Of a stretch of DNA of 64,000 bases, positions 24,582-36,949 are shown piece by piece; positions within the stretch are counted from its first letter, which is position 1, and each line of letters begins with the position of its first letter. The position numbers and the translations under genes were made by a program. The DNA lies in the NCBI GenBank assembly GCA_003313425.1, contig NHZP01000006.1, forward strand, positions 372,001 to 436,000, in the 5' to 3' direction. Below the pieces are notes generated by a model. That model did no database searches. It saw nothing but the letters and a program-made list of their open reading frames with translations, and had not been told where the DNA came from. This DNA comes from Pseudopyrenochaeta lycopersici. Its lineage: Eukaryota; Ascomycota; Dothideomycetes; Pleosporales; Pseudopyrenochaetaceae.

Positions 24582-26783
24582 TTAGCAGGCAAGGTCTGTA
24601 ACTGGCGTCTTGTACTTAACTCCGTAAATTACAGCAGCCATGGGTCTGACCAGCCTGGCTCTAGCACAATCCCTCTCCTCAGGAGTGTCGAAGACTCGGG
24701 CTACTCGCGCAAACCGACAGAACCTTCCGCTTAGGCAGCTTCTTGCTTCGATGATCATCCTAGAAAACGATTCTGAAGTGTACAAACGCAGGCAGTACCT
24801 GACCCCAGAAACAATCCTCTGCAATCTTATTGAAATCCTCTTCGATAGACGAGTCGATTATCGGAAGAATGTTCAAAACAGACAATGTATCAAGAATGGA
24901 GCCATCTTCAACCAGATCAGTCAGGTATGGTAGGTTTCCCCTGTTTCGTCCTTTTTTGTGATCGTTCTTTGATACGGGGGATAGAAAGGCCCATTGGTCG
25001 TTAAATGTAGCGGTCTGGTGCGTACAGGTCCAATCATCCTCTACTGGTGGAGATTCTTCTGGGGTCACCAGCCGTTCAGTTTGAGATGCGATAGACCTAG
25101 ACTGATCAGGCTCATCTGCTGGTACCGATTTGTAATCTTTCCATGCCGGATCTATGGCATCTTGTAAGCTGGAAATATATTTCAGATTGGCTGACCACAC
25201 CTATCATATAATAATTGTACGTAATTGGGTGGCCAGTATCATGAGGTTTCAGAAGTTCTGCTACCTTGATGCGGAGTTCTGCCGTCAACTTCTCCAAGCG
25301 GACGTGGATAAACCGTCTTGATAGACCGGTAACAGTAAATTCGTCACAAACGTGTGCCAGCGCTGTGCGCGCCAGAAAGTGGACCGCACGAAGGACAATC
25401 TCCAGATACTGATCGACCAACCTTGCCCATGGCTTGCGCTGTTCATGGAATAGTTGGCCGACAATGAGTGGATCGAACGTTCCTGGTAGTTCTCGGCCCC
25501 TGCTTCGCTCCAGAAGTTTGGTGACCTTTGCGACATAATCTGAACGAGATATGTGATGAAGGAGCTTGGTAGGGCCTTCGTCAATAATGGCATAAGTGTG
25601 GCCCTCGTTGCACATATCTGCCGCAAAGTCTGTCAATGTGTTCTGAAGCACAGCTCGCAAACGCTTTTGATAGCCCTCAGTGGTCGATGCGTCGCCAAGG
25701 AAAGGGTCTGAGTATTGTCCGTCGATGGCAGCCCCAACGAGCGTACTGAATGATTGACTAACTTGCAAAAGGTACCGTCGCTGCTTTTGCACCATAGCTC
25801 TCGATGCGCCTAGCGTGTTCAGTCTCTCTGTACATTCTTGAATTCCGCCTTTGATCTCCGCAAGCACATCAGGTAGCTGCGCTACGATGTGGTCTTTGAG
25901 GATCTTGCTGAGCCTTGGCGTTAAAGTGTGTACTCCGACTTGGTTTGGATGGAACCGGTTTTCAGATCCCGGAATTGAAGAATAGGGCTTCAGCTTGGTC
26001 GCGCTCCTCCGCAAATGAGTTCCTGGAGGTATAGTCTCTGTTACGAAGCATGTGCCAACCCAATCGGAACTTGACATCTTTATTTTGTGCCAACTCGAAA
26101 TAGAAACGCTCGCTATCAGATCCGTTATCCAGCGTGTCCGGCTTCGTAATCAGTCCAAGGGTACGGTCCCCCTTTAGATCGATCTGACGTGAATACTTCG
26201 TGATTGATTGGGTATTAAAGTCATTCTTAGCGGATACAACAGCAAGTATGATACTGCGTGGGTTTCTCATGTACGAGAGTACAAGAGACTTGACGGTCTC
26301 GCTATCTGCGTCCGACTGGGAGCGGCTGCCAGCTTGGAACAAGCCAGGTAGATCAACGAGAGTAATATGCGGTTGATCGGGTCCTGACAACTCTGCTGCT
26401 GTCATCGATTCCCATCGCATCTTTCGCTGATTCAATAATATCCTCGAGCTGTAGGTCCTCCGCCGAGACTGAGACGTGAAAATTTCGCAACTTTTCCAGA
26501 TCACTCGCTGAGCGATTTTCTCCTGAGAACCAGGAACGATACCAATCTTGATGGGAGCAGCTGGACCTCGTCGGAGGATCAATTCGGTTGCGAACCTAGT
26601 ACATAGGTTATCCTTACTTGGAAACCTCACACCCGAAACAGCCTCGAGGACCGAGCTTTTGCCGGAAGATTGTTCGCCGCATACGACGATCTCGGGCAGG
26701 TTGATATATCGATTGATGCCATGTGATCGAAGGTTGCCAACGATGTCCAACAAGTTCTTCGTTTCATTAGACTGCAAGGACAT
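24582..26783 (-). pseudogene. Dynamin-family large GTPase, frameshifted
   Basis: The start is the ATG at 26783. A P-loop (GEQSSGKSS, about residues 36-44), DLPG and TKPD identify a dynamin-type GTPase, followed by middle-domain sequence (VGVHTLTPRLSKIL, then ending in TGHPITYNYY). Family sequence jumps between frames. A piece with ASDLEKLRN and LEDIIESAKDAMGIDDSS fits the GTPase domain but lies in another frame, bounded by shifts near 26500-26515 and 26390-26405. A further break is at 25960-25970, where FFNSGI meets a stop and the family sequence resumes in a different frame as ENRFHPNQVGV. Near 25140-25200 an intron may join the middle domain to the tail. A GED-like end (ARVFDTPEERDCARARL) is possible at 24600-24720. 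Dynamins remodel membranes. This copy is unlikely to make a working protein unless the shifts are sequencing errors. Confidence 0.75.
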
Positions 26784-27617
26784 ATTTGTGCTCTGAGGGC
26801 AACTTGCACCACCTCTGTTTCTCGGAAGTATAGCAGACTTGATATTTGGCGTTAGACAGAAACCGGGACGGCGACAGGGCCGCAATGGTACCGCAATGGT
26901 AGTGATCGTAAGTGAAGACAATGAAGAGTCCTGAGCTGGTGAGCACACCTCTTGAACCCACGCGAAGCGTCCTACACTGTTGTGATTATTCATTCCAATC
27001 GAAGACGGGCAGTTCTAATTTACCAAGTACCACAGAGCGGCTTACCGCTAGTAGCCATGCAATGCTCCGCGACGTCGCACTTCTCCATACAGAAGTCTGC
27101 AATTGAAAACATTGTGTGACGAGCACGCCTTCAGCTGCAGATGATTGTGTATTGAGGCCTTGTCACCATGTATACGAGGATATCACAGGATGATCGGCTA
27201 AGTCAAGAGTAGACAAGGCAGCGACAGTTGAGTGTCACAACGGGCCGGGAGCTATGGCCCATCAGATTGGTTCCCAGTGAAACCCAACGGTTATGCCGCA
27301 ACACGACAAGGAATTGATTGGCCACGAATGAAGGAAAGTTCGCTTTCAACCCCAGGCGTTTGTTGGCCTACGTTACTACATTGGGAAAGCGGGAATGTGT
27401 GCTGGCCATGTTCGTGCGATAGCCAAGTATCGAACAGACAACCCCGCCTGTTGTGGCATCCCACTCAGTCACCAACAGCATCTTCCCTCACTCTTACGCT
27501 CATGATCCTCAGGTCATTCAATTGGAGAGCCCCTTCCTCTGCCTTTGCCCCGTCGATCTGTACAAGTCACGTTTGCATCCGTGTCTATCCAAAACAATCT
27601 CGAAGGACAGGTTCAAT
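26784..27617. other. Divergent intergenic between dynamin and C2H2 genes
   Basis: This would hold the promoters of both flanking genes, which diverge. I see no gene here. The frame continues open upstream of the dynamin start, but without family similarity. Confidence 0.4.
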
Positions 27618-28521
27618 ATGTATCATGATACTGAGTGCGAGACATGCGATCGTGAGTTCGGTTCCCAACGGGCTGCCATACAGCACATGAATGCACTAAA
27701 CCATTGGGCCCAAAGTTACGAATGCGATACATGCGATCGAGAGTTTTTCACTCAATGATCCGCAGACCAGCATATGGATGATACAGGACATCGGGAGCCT
27801 GAATTCGAGTGCGACACTTGTAACAGAAGATTCTATACCCAGCTGTCCGCCAATCAGCATATGGACGCTCGTAACCACCACCAGCGACACTGCTGTCACG
27901 ATTGTAGTAAGATATTTCGAGATGAGAATGCGTTGAAGATGGTATGTTTTCCGTTCATGCCTTCCTGATGACATGTACCTTCGTCTTCTGACTTGGAGTA
28001 TTGCTGATTGTCGTAAGCACCTAAATTCGAGTATTTACCGCGGCAAGAACGTTGCGTGCCCCTTTTGTAAAGCAGCTTTGACCTCGGCTAGCGGCCTTTC
28101 GCACCACCTGGAGACTGGCTCATGCCCACGAGCCAAAAATGTCAACCACAGCACCATATTCCAGGCTATTAGTCAGCGCGATCCCAGTCGCATATTAACG
28201 AATAAGCTGCTTACATACCCCGACTCTGACACACAAAATATTGCAACAGACGCGACGTGGAATGGCTCTGGCTTCGAATGCTATCTCTGTCACCGAGAAT
28301 ATGATACCGTCCGAGCACTGAACCAGCACCTAAATTCACCAGCCCATAGCGAAAAGTTGTATCATTGCCCGAATCGCAGTTGTAATGGCCAGTTCGTACG
28401 CTTGGCGTCGCTTTTTAACCATCTCGAAAGTGAGAGCTGCGACTTTGTGCGATTCGAGAGGGTTCAAAAGCATGTTCATAATTTCATCACGGGACGTCAG
28501 AAGCTGCTCAGCTTTGCATAG
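27618..28521 (+). pseudogene. Multi-C2H2 zinc-finger protein, interrupted by a TGA
   Basis: Two exons are inferred, 27618-27941 and 28018-28521, with a 76-nt intron (donor GTATGT, branch CTGAT, acceptor TAAG). The protein belongs to a fungal family with repeated short fingers, CxxC...QHMN/D...H: CETCDREF, CDTCDREF, CDTCNRRF, CHDCSKIF, then CPFCKAAL, CYLCHREY and CPNRSCNGQF. It also has the conserved blocks TNKLLTYPDSD and LFNHLESESC. A TGA at 27756-27758 falls inside the second finger (REFFTQ, stop, SADQHM). The frame continues unbroken on both sides, so this is a single nonsense change, a sequencing error or, less likely, readthrough. Without the stop the protein would have about 275 residues. 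The family presumably binds nucleic acid; no target is known. Confidence 0.8.
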
Positions 28522-29548
28522 GCGGTCACTAGAGTTTCTGAGAAGGATTTGCCCTCCGACTGGGTCAATAAGCAATTCGAAATCCAGGGGCAATGGACTC
28601 GTAATTTGGTTAACGTCGGATCCATCTCGGCGAGGGCGGGGACTGGATTACACGAGATAGACGTTAATATAGAGAGTGCCTGTTATGATTTAGCAAACAG
28701 TTTTATATAAGCTTTTCTGATTAGCTTAGAGAGTTTATTCTGGAAGTACCGAGTTGAGTTGGCGATCAGGTATGAATTAGTCTGCACATTAGCTTTTACA
28801 GCTTTTTATCCTTTCTGAGTTATTCGATTCGATTCGAGAAGCACATAAAAAAAATAGTCACATGTTGCGACGGATAGAAGTAGAACTTGCAGTCATGTTT
28901 TGTATAAGGTCATTGTCGCGATAAAGACGGTCTCTTCACGGATCAGCCGTGCAGGTGACTACGCGCTTGTAGTTCTTGAATATATGGGCTCAGAAATGAT
29001 CTTAATATATAGCTAAGGGGATGTTTAGAAATTGTAAGGCGCCTACGGACTCCAATATTGCGGCAAAGTGTAAGCAGCTATAGTTTTGTCTGTTACGGTG
29101 GTGGTCCCGTGGCAAAGGGTTGTACATTGTGGCAAATAAGTTACTCCTGTGCGCGCAGAGTTAGAGTAGTGCAAAGTAAAGTTATCCCGCTCTTTTCTCG
29201 TTTTTACCGGAACTCGCTACTCTCTCTTGTGATTGACTTCTCAATTGATGTAGTCGCAACGTTAGGATACATCAACAAAGAAGCCAGTGCTTTGAAGATG
29301 CTCAGGTAACTCTACGCACAATGCTTTCAGCCCCGTATTGGAGTCAGTGAAAGAATTGTCTTAGAAATTGTCACAGCACAGTGTGAAGGAGAACCCCAAT
29401 CGCTGCCAAGTCTGTCGCTTGGACTCTTTTCACTAAGTAATTCCTTGAGAGGTTAATATATCTTCTTCATCCTGCTCCTCGCTCGTAATTTGACCTCCAG
29501 ATCAACCGAAAAGCAATTTCCACAACCTTGATTACATTCCCATCAAAT
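28522..29548. other. Intergenic, AT-rich
   Basis: No gene recognised. The right part is the promoter and leader of the SAP-domain gene. Confidence 0.45.
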
Positions 29549-29851
29549 ATGTCTCATAAAGAAACCAACTACCTGCCGCTTCTTGTACCATTATCATCTG
29601 CGGATTTACCCTCTACCTCTCCTGCCCTTCAGGGGCGCACACTGACCGACGACGACGCAAGCTTCGTAGATGAAGCGGACGAGAATGAGCAACTTCGTCA
29701 CCACTACCGACAGCAATTCGAAGCCAAGGCACTCGTACAGCTGCGCAAAATGTGTAAGCAGAGGAAGCTTAAGATTCGAGGACTCAAGGATGAGCTTGTG
29801 GAGCGATTGGTGGTAAACGAAATGGCTAAGCTAGAAGACCTCTGGGTCTAA
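29549..29851 (+). CDS. SAP-domain microprotein
   Basis: One exon encodes 100 residues; the first in-frame ATG is at 29549. The N-terminal half is acidic and looks disordered (TLTDDDASFVDEADENEQ). The C-terminal half contains a SAP-like helix-extended-helix motif: ALVQLRKMCKQRKLKIRG followed by LKDELVERLV, with the Leu spacing and the Gly turn expected of the family. SAP domains usually bind DNA, as in chromatin, repair or RNA-processing proteins. Here it is almost the whole folded part of the protein, so it may act as an adaptor. It lies tail-to-tail with the aldehyde dehydrogenase gene, 152 bp apart. Confidence 0.65.
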   Translation: MSHKETNYLPLLVPLSSADLPSTSPALQGRTLTDDDASFVDEADENEQLRHHYRQQFEAKALVQLRKMCKQRKLKIRGLKDELVERLVVNEMAKLEDLWV

Positions 29852-30003
29852 GTATGACTAGCCGGTGAAATTTTAATGCTACTACAGCCACCATAGGTCC
29901 CTTCTATATCTTTGTCACCACTGACTAGATGGAACACATAGTTAGAATGGAACTTGATTGATATATTGTCTACTCTCGAAGCCCCACAATCTCTCGACGT
30001 TGG

Positions 30004-31615
30004 TCATCCCCCAATTCCATTGACTCTGACGTACATACTCTTCTGCTCAAGATAATGATCCATACTCTCCAGTAAGCTCTCTCTTCCTGTACCGCTACCT
30101 TTCCACCCACCGAATGGTAGATCCCAACACCCAGTTGGACTCGTGCAGTTGATGCCCACCATGCCGCTTTCTAGTTTCTTACCCACCCTCACTGCTCTTT
30201 CAAGATCCTTCGTGTAAAGAGCAGCGTACAGCCCGAACTCGGTGTCGTTGGCTTTAGCGATGGCCTCTTCTTCAGTGGTAAATGTATTGATGAGTACAAC
30301 GGGGCCAAAAATCTCTTCTTTCGCGATGGGCGAGTCTTCTGCTACGTCAGTGAAGATGACTGGGTGCACCATTAATGATTTCGAATTGCTGTTCGCGCCA
30401 TCAGCTCCGACACCTGTGTCGATGGTCGTTCCCGCGACCTCCTTGCCAATGGCAATATATTTCTTCACAGTTTCATGCTGTACTTTGTCCACTTGTGGGC
30501 CGTGGTTCGTCTCTTTCCTGGTCGGGTCACCCAATTTCCTATTTCTCGCATGCTTTGAGAATGCCTCGACAAACGCCTCTTTGATGCTGTCTTGTACGTA
30601 TATCCTACTATTTGCCATACATGTTTGGCCGGAGTTCCAGTTAATACTGTTCTCCGTCTCTTTTGCTGCTAGCTCGATATCTGCGTCCTCGAAAACGAGA
30701 GCTGGCGATTTGCCTCCAAGCTCGAAGACAACCTTCTTAAGGTTGGACTTTGCGGATGCTATTTGAATCGCGCGGCCCGTACGTGTTGATCCAGTGAAAG
30801 AGAGAGCACGGACTTTCATGTGTTCGGCGAGCGCTTGGCCTGATATTTGACCATGGCCCGAGAGCACGTTAATAACCCCTGGTGGGAAACCGCATTTCTC
30901 GACCCATTGGGATACTTTCCAAGGCTATTCAATCGGTCAGCGCTCCATGTTCTCATCTATTGAAATATTACGTCAAGTTGGAATGAAAGAATTTCCTCTA
31001 CTCACAGTTAGAGGCGCTTTCTCACTACTCTTCACAACCACACAATTCCCTGCTGCAACTGCTGGCGCCACCTTCTTGCTGAAGAATATAAGCGGCGCAT
31101 TCCAAGGTATGATGATTGCAACAACGCCAAACGGCTGTCGCAAACTCATGTTCAAAAACCCAGGCGTATTCAGACTCGTGTGGCCCTGCGGATAAGCGGC
31201 CTCGCCAAAGTAATTGAAGTGCGTGGCAGCGTAGTGAGAGTCGATGTACGTGCTAATGGGCTTCCCCATTGAAATTGCATCCAGTTGAGCTAGTTCGTCC
31301 TTCTCTGAAACAACAAGCTCTCCTAGCTTCTTCAACGGTGCGCCACGTTGTTGAGGTGACAGTGCACTCCACGCGGGGAAGGCGGCTTGTGCTGCATCAA
31401 CGGCCGCGTTTACATCGTCAAGAGTGGCTTCAGCGACTGTAGTGTATAATTAGCCATACTCCAACTCACTCATGGTTTGATGTATAATTCATACCTTTGG
31501 CAACAAGGTCTCCGGTATGCGGGGAGAACAAATCGAACGTTGCTTTATCACTTGCGGAAACCAGTTTATTATTGATGAGCAACTGCGTCTCAATTACGCC
31601 CTCCATGATATTCAT
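30004..31615 (-). CDS. NAD(P)-dependent aldehyde dehydrogenase
   Basis: Three exons (31615-31495, 31436-31006, 30924-30004) separated by introns of 58 and 81 nt give 490 residues, the usual size of the family. Donors are GTATGA and GTGAGT; acceptors are CTACAG and GAATAG. Visible motifs are IIPWNAPL (oxyanion Asn), FTGSTRTGR (cofactor binding), the general base Glu in FELGGKSP (about residue 252) and the catalytic Cys in NSGQTC (about residue 286), 34 residues apart as is typical. EEIFGPVV lies further on. The enzyme oxidises an aldehyde to the acid in the cytosol. Overall it looks closest to the salicylaldehyde/vanillin/benzaldehyde dehydrogenase type, but substrate cannot be fixed by eye. 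A second ATG at 31606 would shorten it by three residues. Confidence 0.93.
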
Positions 31616-34600
31616 ACAACTCGTAAACCAGAATACTTCCGATGTTGTAGGATATTTACTAAGAGTGATGGTCCGTCATACCTCTGTTATAATCAACGGA
31701 GCTATCTCGCATAACTCCGGAGGGGTAAACCATCAACAAGCGGTGTACCTCGGTGTGGGTCTCGAAACATCATAGTGCGTTCTAGCGTGTCTAACGTCTC
31801 TACTACAAACCCATGTCGCTCCTGACGCCTACATGATAACATCGAATTGTTGTCGAAACATTGCGAACATGCGTAACGGCTACCAGTACCCGAAAAATAG
31901 ATGTACGATGCCATGCACGCCATATGGAGTCTACCACAGCCGAATATCTACAGTCTTGGCATGCAGAGGTTGCCAAAATAGAAAACACGACGTAGCATAG
32001 GGTCCATAGAGCACTCTCGTGGAATTTGGCCTTGGGTCTCTGGAATTTGGGGGCGGGGGCCGGGAAACGAGAGTTCGGATCATGGAGGCCTTAATTCCAG
32101 TGACATGGCCTTGGGCTCCTCGGAGGGGGAGGATCCAGCAGAGAGGATACGAAGAGTATCTGTGGAACTATTCCTTGATATCTTTTCTTTGGTGGCTCCA
32201 TCAAGCCACCCGCGCATTTTCATTTAGCTCAGCATACGCCCCTGCACATGCTCATTGTCAAAGACAGTTGCGTTAATCTTGTCAGCGCTTACGCTGCACT
32301 ACGCACTTGATAGTGTTGCTTAGACTATACACTTTCTTAAATCCCATACATCCGGAAGCTTATATAGTCATGCAACTTGATCCGCGTGTGAGGATTCTAT
32401 CTCTCTGCGAAGAAGTGTGTTTAAGGAGTCGGCTTAAGTGTTGGTTCATTGTAGGGCCTTCTGTAAAGCGGCATCACGACGATCGGCGCCAGATGGGTAG
32501 ACCGAGTATGTATCGGTCATTATACTGTGGGTTTAGCAGAAGTGCACGTGAGGAGTGACACGAGCAAAGCGCCCCATACTCGAGCTAGAGAATGTTAGGG
32601 CAAGCCATTCAGTTGAGAAGTCATATACCGCCAACAAGAACGAAACCATATCGGTGTTCCGTTTCCTCTAGGGACTTCGACATGACGTTTGATTGAGGCT
32701 TCACCTGACACTTGCCGCGCGCAACCGATGACTCGCCTAACCCAAAGACTACGCGATCTTGGTACCGCCGTCTACCGCGATTTACGACCCGCTCCTGCTA
32801 GTGAAAACGAAACGCGAGCGCGTGTAGTATTGCGGGCCGACCTGGATTAGCTTCAGATAGATGCATGCGCGGTGATGGGAACAGGGCAGCCCCACAAAGC
32901 TAATTACGGCAACATGCATCGAAAGCCACGTCGAAGCACTCCGCATCCAGATTACACCGCAATCTCTCCAGATCAGCCAAGTCTCTCCCCTGAACCTCGT
33001 TTCTAACGCTTGCAAGCCCTCTGCAGCAGGGCTCATGTGGAAGCGGTAGTTCTCAAACCCAGTTATGGCGCCGAAAGCGAAGTAGCCCGGGCGTTCGGAG
33101 ATTTGTGCAAACTAAACCTGGATAACGGCACTCGGCCCGGGCCCTCTAGCTTCCAGGTGCCTTGACCAGAATCCTAATGCACCGCAATCACGGCAATGCT
33201 CCTTCGTCTGGCGTCCGCATAGAAAGAGTACATCCGAATGTGTACCACGCCTTGCCACCATCGCAACATCTAAGTTCGTGCCTGGACTGCAACTGCTGAG
33301 AATCGTACCAAGAACAGCGCGTCCCTATGAATCGGTACGGAGTTAACCCCTTATCCATCGGCCCTTCGTAAAGTTACCGAAAAGACGGAACTCGTTCTAG
33401 CATGGTGTGGAATTTCCCTTTGCTAAGTGAAGTCTTCAACATACGATACCTGCATCATGGCTGAGACCAGTACTAAGAGTACTAGCTTCGACCGCATGAT
33501 GCCTAGGGCCACGACCACATCTTCCGGTTCAAACGAGTGGTTGCGCGCTTAAGATCTGCAGGGTCCATGGGTGGCATTGAGTTCACCATGCATGTCGACA
33601 AGGTCCTAAGCCTCTCCCAGGAACATAGTATGTACCGTCAGGCGTCCAGGGCAGAGTCAGGGAACATGCATGCCTTTCACAGTACAACGTGCACTCTCGC
33701 TCTCGCTTCCCAAGGGTACTGAAACCAGACTCTTCGGCGTTGGCAAGAGGCTGATGCTGACATCCAAGAACAACCGGCTGTGCTAGATCCCACGCTAGAA
33801 GTGGACGAGAGGATGTGCTGATCTAGCCTCTTGATCGAAGGAGTTCGCAACAAGCCAAGAAATTACTAAGGTGGCTTTGAAAGTCTGATCGCCCACGAGT
33901 CTATCACTAAGCTCAGTTCGAATGTTAGATTCTCGCCCGTTCGCAATGGATATCGAGGCACGGCTCTTGCCATACGATTTCAATAGAAAACGGTTAGCGC
34001 TGCTTGAAAAGAATGCCTCAGACCTCAATATGGTTGTGCAGGTTATTGGCCTTGAGCAAAAGAGACTTCCCGCTCGTGGTATTGAAGCTGACGCCTACAC
34101 CATTATTGGATTTGCCTGTTATAGCCAAAGGAGGTGTGCTTGCTTGCTGATTGGCTTTGAGCGGTTCCCCTAGCTCTATGTCCAGTGGGATGATGGATGT
34201 TGAAGCATTTCCAGGTCAAACGTCATACACCGTGGACAAGTGTCTTCATTGGAGACATGCTTCGACGCATTCCCGCACGCCACGAGCACCTCCTGTTCCT
34301 CTCGTGAACTGGAAAGTTGAGCCTGAGTTGCTCTTTCCCCACAACTCGTCTTATGTCTCATTTACAAACTCGTAGACTTAAAACCCACCTCATTAGATCC
34401 AGTCAGCGCACTGCCTGACGAAGAGTCACAATTACCTCGCCAAAATCGGCAGACCCGACATCTTTCGCACAATTCGACTTCGTTCCCAATTTAGATTCTC
34501 TTCCGGCGACCTTTTCCTCTCGCTGACGTACATGGAGGCGACATGTGGTTCGACGGAGGACGTCTGATAAAGGTGCGATAAAAGTTCCCCAGACATCATT

Positions 34601-36101
34601 CACCTGAGTCCTCGAGAAGTTCTCGCGCCGCCTCACTTCCGCGACAGCGCATGACATAAGAAACCCAATGTTTGCACACCCAGCCGTCAAACCGTCATGT
34701 TCATAATCCACCATTCGCCAGCTAATTCCGCAACAGCAGACACACCCAGGAAAGTCGCGCAGCCCCTTCGAACCAGATACGTCACCACCGCAATCCTTCC
34801 CACCGAAAAGAGAAAAAAAGCTTTATCCCTGCCCTCTTTTCAGCTGTGGCGTCACGTACCCAACGCCTTACCCACGCTACGCAGCTGGACTAGACCAGTT
34901 CGTCATCACCGGTCCTTTTCGTCCGACAGGACGGCATCCACGAGCGCTGTAAACATTTGATTGCAATTTTGCTCATTCCCACGTTTGTGTACTAGTCGAT
35001 ACATGTTTGCGATTCGGCACCATGCAGACGTGACTTTGAGACGGCCAATCGCTATTGGTAGGGCGATGGGATCGCAGTGAGGATCACGAAATCTGCAGCG
35101 TGTCCAAGTTTATTTGAAACGTGTCCGGCCTTTCTCGATGTGGCTGCGCGGATTAGTGGAAGGGACATTATAAGCAGACCAAAAGTTCGGTTTCTTTTCC
35201 CAGTGGAAACTGGGTATTTCAATCTCGTCCACGTTGGACCCGCTTCCGATTCATCCGTGATATCTCTTTGCTTATCTCCGTAGAAAACGCATTAGTTGCG
35301 ATCGCCATTTCTCGCCCGCGGCCTTGCTAGCAAGAGCGGTGCGAGGACATAGCACACCTAGACAGGATGTGCTATTGTGGAACGCTATTCTCGGTCCTGG
35401 GAGGATGAGTGCGAATGCGGTTTGGACAAATTTTAACCAGATCTGTAATCGTCTTCAGCCTTGTAAAGTGTCTAGTTTGGGTCTACATACATACCTCGTC
35501 AATGAAATGTACCACGGCCATCTGCCAAAATATCATATCACTTCAAGAGCCATTAGAGAGTGAAGTAATATGCATGTATTCAACTTGGATTTCATACATC
35601 TAATAATTGTTGTATCCCGCTTCCATTGCCTTTCCTTTGTCTTCCACTTGCCTCACAATCTCTACCTCTTCAGAGCCTGGGTAGCGTTCATGGCCGCCCT
35701 TTCAATAGAGCTCTAACCGTATTGTTCATGGAACAATAGATCGGCCAACAATTTGATTCCTAGGCGCGCCCCTGGCGCCCGCACCCATCCCAGATGCGCC
35801 ATGAATTCCCTTTGCCAGTCGCGCACCACCACCACCACCAAGTCAAACAAATGAAACGTGGAAATGGGAAAAAGAATAAACAAGAATGGCTGGTGATCGC
35901 AAACGTGAAAACAAATGCTTGAGGGCAAAAACAGAGATGCAAACAAAAGGAAATCTAAACCCTTTTTCTACGAGGTCTTCATTGACCATAATACAGAAAC
36001 GAGTACAATGCAGTGGCGCGGGAGCCACTGAATACATCAGACTAAGTGCGAGAGATATGCTTGGACGATCGGATTCGTGGCATCGCGTCACGTCTATCCA
36101 T
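31616..36101. other. 4.5-kb region without a recognisable intact gene
   Basis: From 31.6 to 36.1 kb only short frames occur. The stretch 32.7-34.4 kb reads as protein-like pieces separated by stops, with TAG/TAA interruptions in all frames, but I could not assign any family, so it stays unannotated. The end nearest 36.1 kb is the 3' region of the membrane-protein gene and has a (CAC)n tract near 35828. Confidence 0.4.
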
Positions 36102-36949
36102 TTACCTACGTCCATGGGAGCTATGGTGCTGGTTTTGCGAGTATTGCGGTGGAGAATAGACATTCCTCTCCTGATGTCGCTGGTCGCGATCTGAATGTTG
36201 GCGGCCGTACTGCTGACGACCTTGTTGTTGGTTTCCTCCCTGGGAAGGCTGCCATTCATTTTGAGCATAGGCTTGGCCTGGCTGCTCGGGCTGCTGCTTG
36301 GGGAACCTCTGGACCATCTCCTCCTCGTCAGTCGCGCGGCGGTTGCCCATGCTGTTGACGCTCGTGAGAGGAACGCCTTTACTGCCGTTGCGGTATTCGC
36401 GGAACTCGCGGATGGCAATAGCGGAGGAGTATAATTCTGTTTGGCTGGACACATGGCCGTTAGTATGGGTGGATTTCTACATGGTCGGGAGGGTACAAAC
36501 TTGATGAAGACGGCTAGTCCAACGACAACCCAACTTAATGTGCACATAATACCACTGCACTGCTTTATGTTTGCTTGGAAGAGCAGGAACGCTACGGCAC
36601 CCCAGAAGAGAATTTCGAGACAGCTGAGGATGACATTGGCTTTGTAAGAGTGCCACCTCTTGAACTTCTCGACATGGTCGGTCAATAGCATGTATGCGAG
36701 AAAGAAGAGGGATTTGGCTCCCTGTGAAGATCTTGTTAGCGAGACTACCTTGTAGACAAGAAACGCGGGTATCAAACGTACCATGCCCAGAGCAATCGTG
36801 CTCGCCCGGGTCCGGGGTTGGTTCTTCATGAACAATCGTGGAACAGACAGTCCGATGACGACAGTGACGAGGACTACCTGAATAAGATGAACGGGGAGCT
36901 TAAATCGGCTGGCGAACATGGGCCTGTTGAGGACATCGAGGATAGCCAT
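36102..36949 (-). CDS. Four-helix (MARVEL-like) membrane protein with Gln-rich tail
   Basis: Three exons (36949-36782, 36721-36501, 36444-36102) with introns of 60 and 56 nt give 243 residues. Donors are GTACGT and GTTTGT; branch points are CGCTAAC and TACTAAC. The 60-nt intron is in frame and free of stops. The first 130 residues or so contain four hydrophobic segments: VHLIQVVLVTVVIGLSV, LFFLAYMLL, ILSCLEILFWGAVAFLLF and IMCTLSWVVVGLAVFI. This is the topology of MARVEL-type proteins. The cytosolic tail is hydrophilic, ending in a Gln/Asn/His-rich stretch (GGNQQQGRQQYGRQHSD). The protein is probably in the plasma membrane or secretory vesicles, with a membrane-organising role. The family assignment is by topology only. 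Confidence 0.82.

Noticed and set aside
26784..26993. Upstream extension of the dynamin frame
   Set aside because: No similarity to dynamins before the ATG at 26783, where the conserved N-terminal helix begins.
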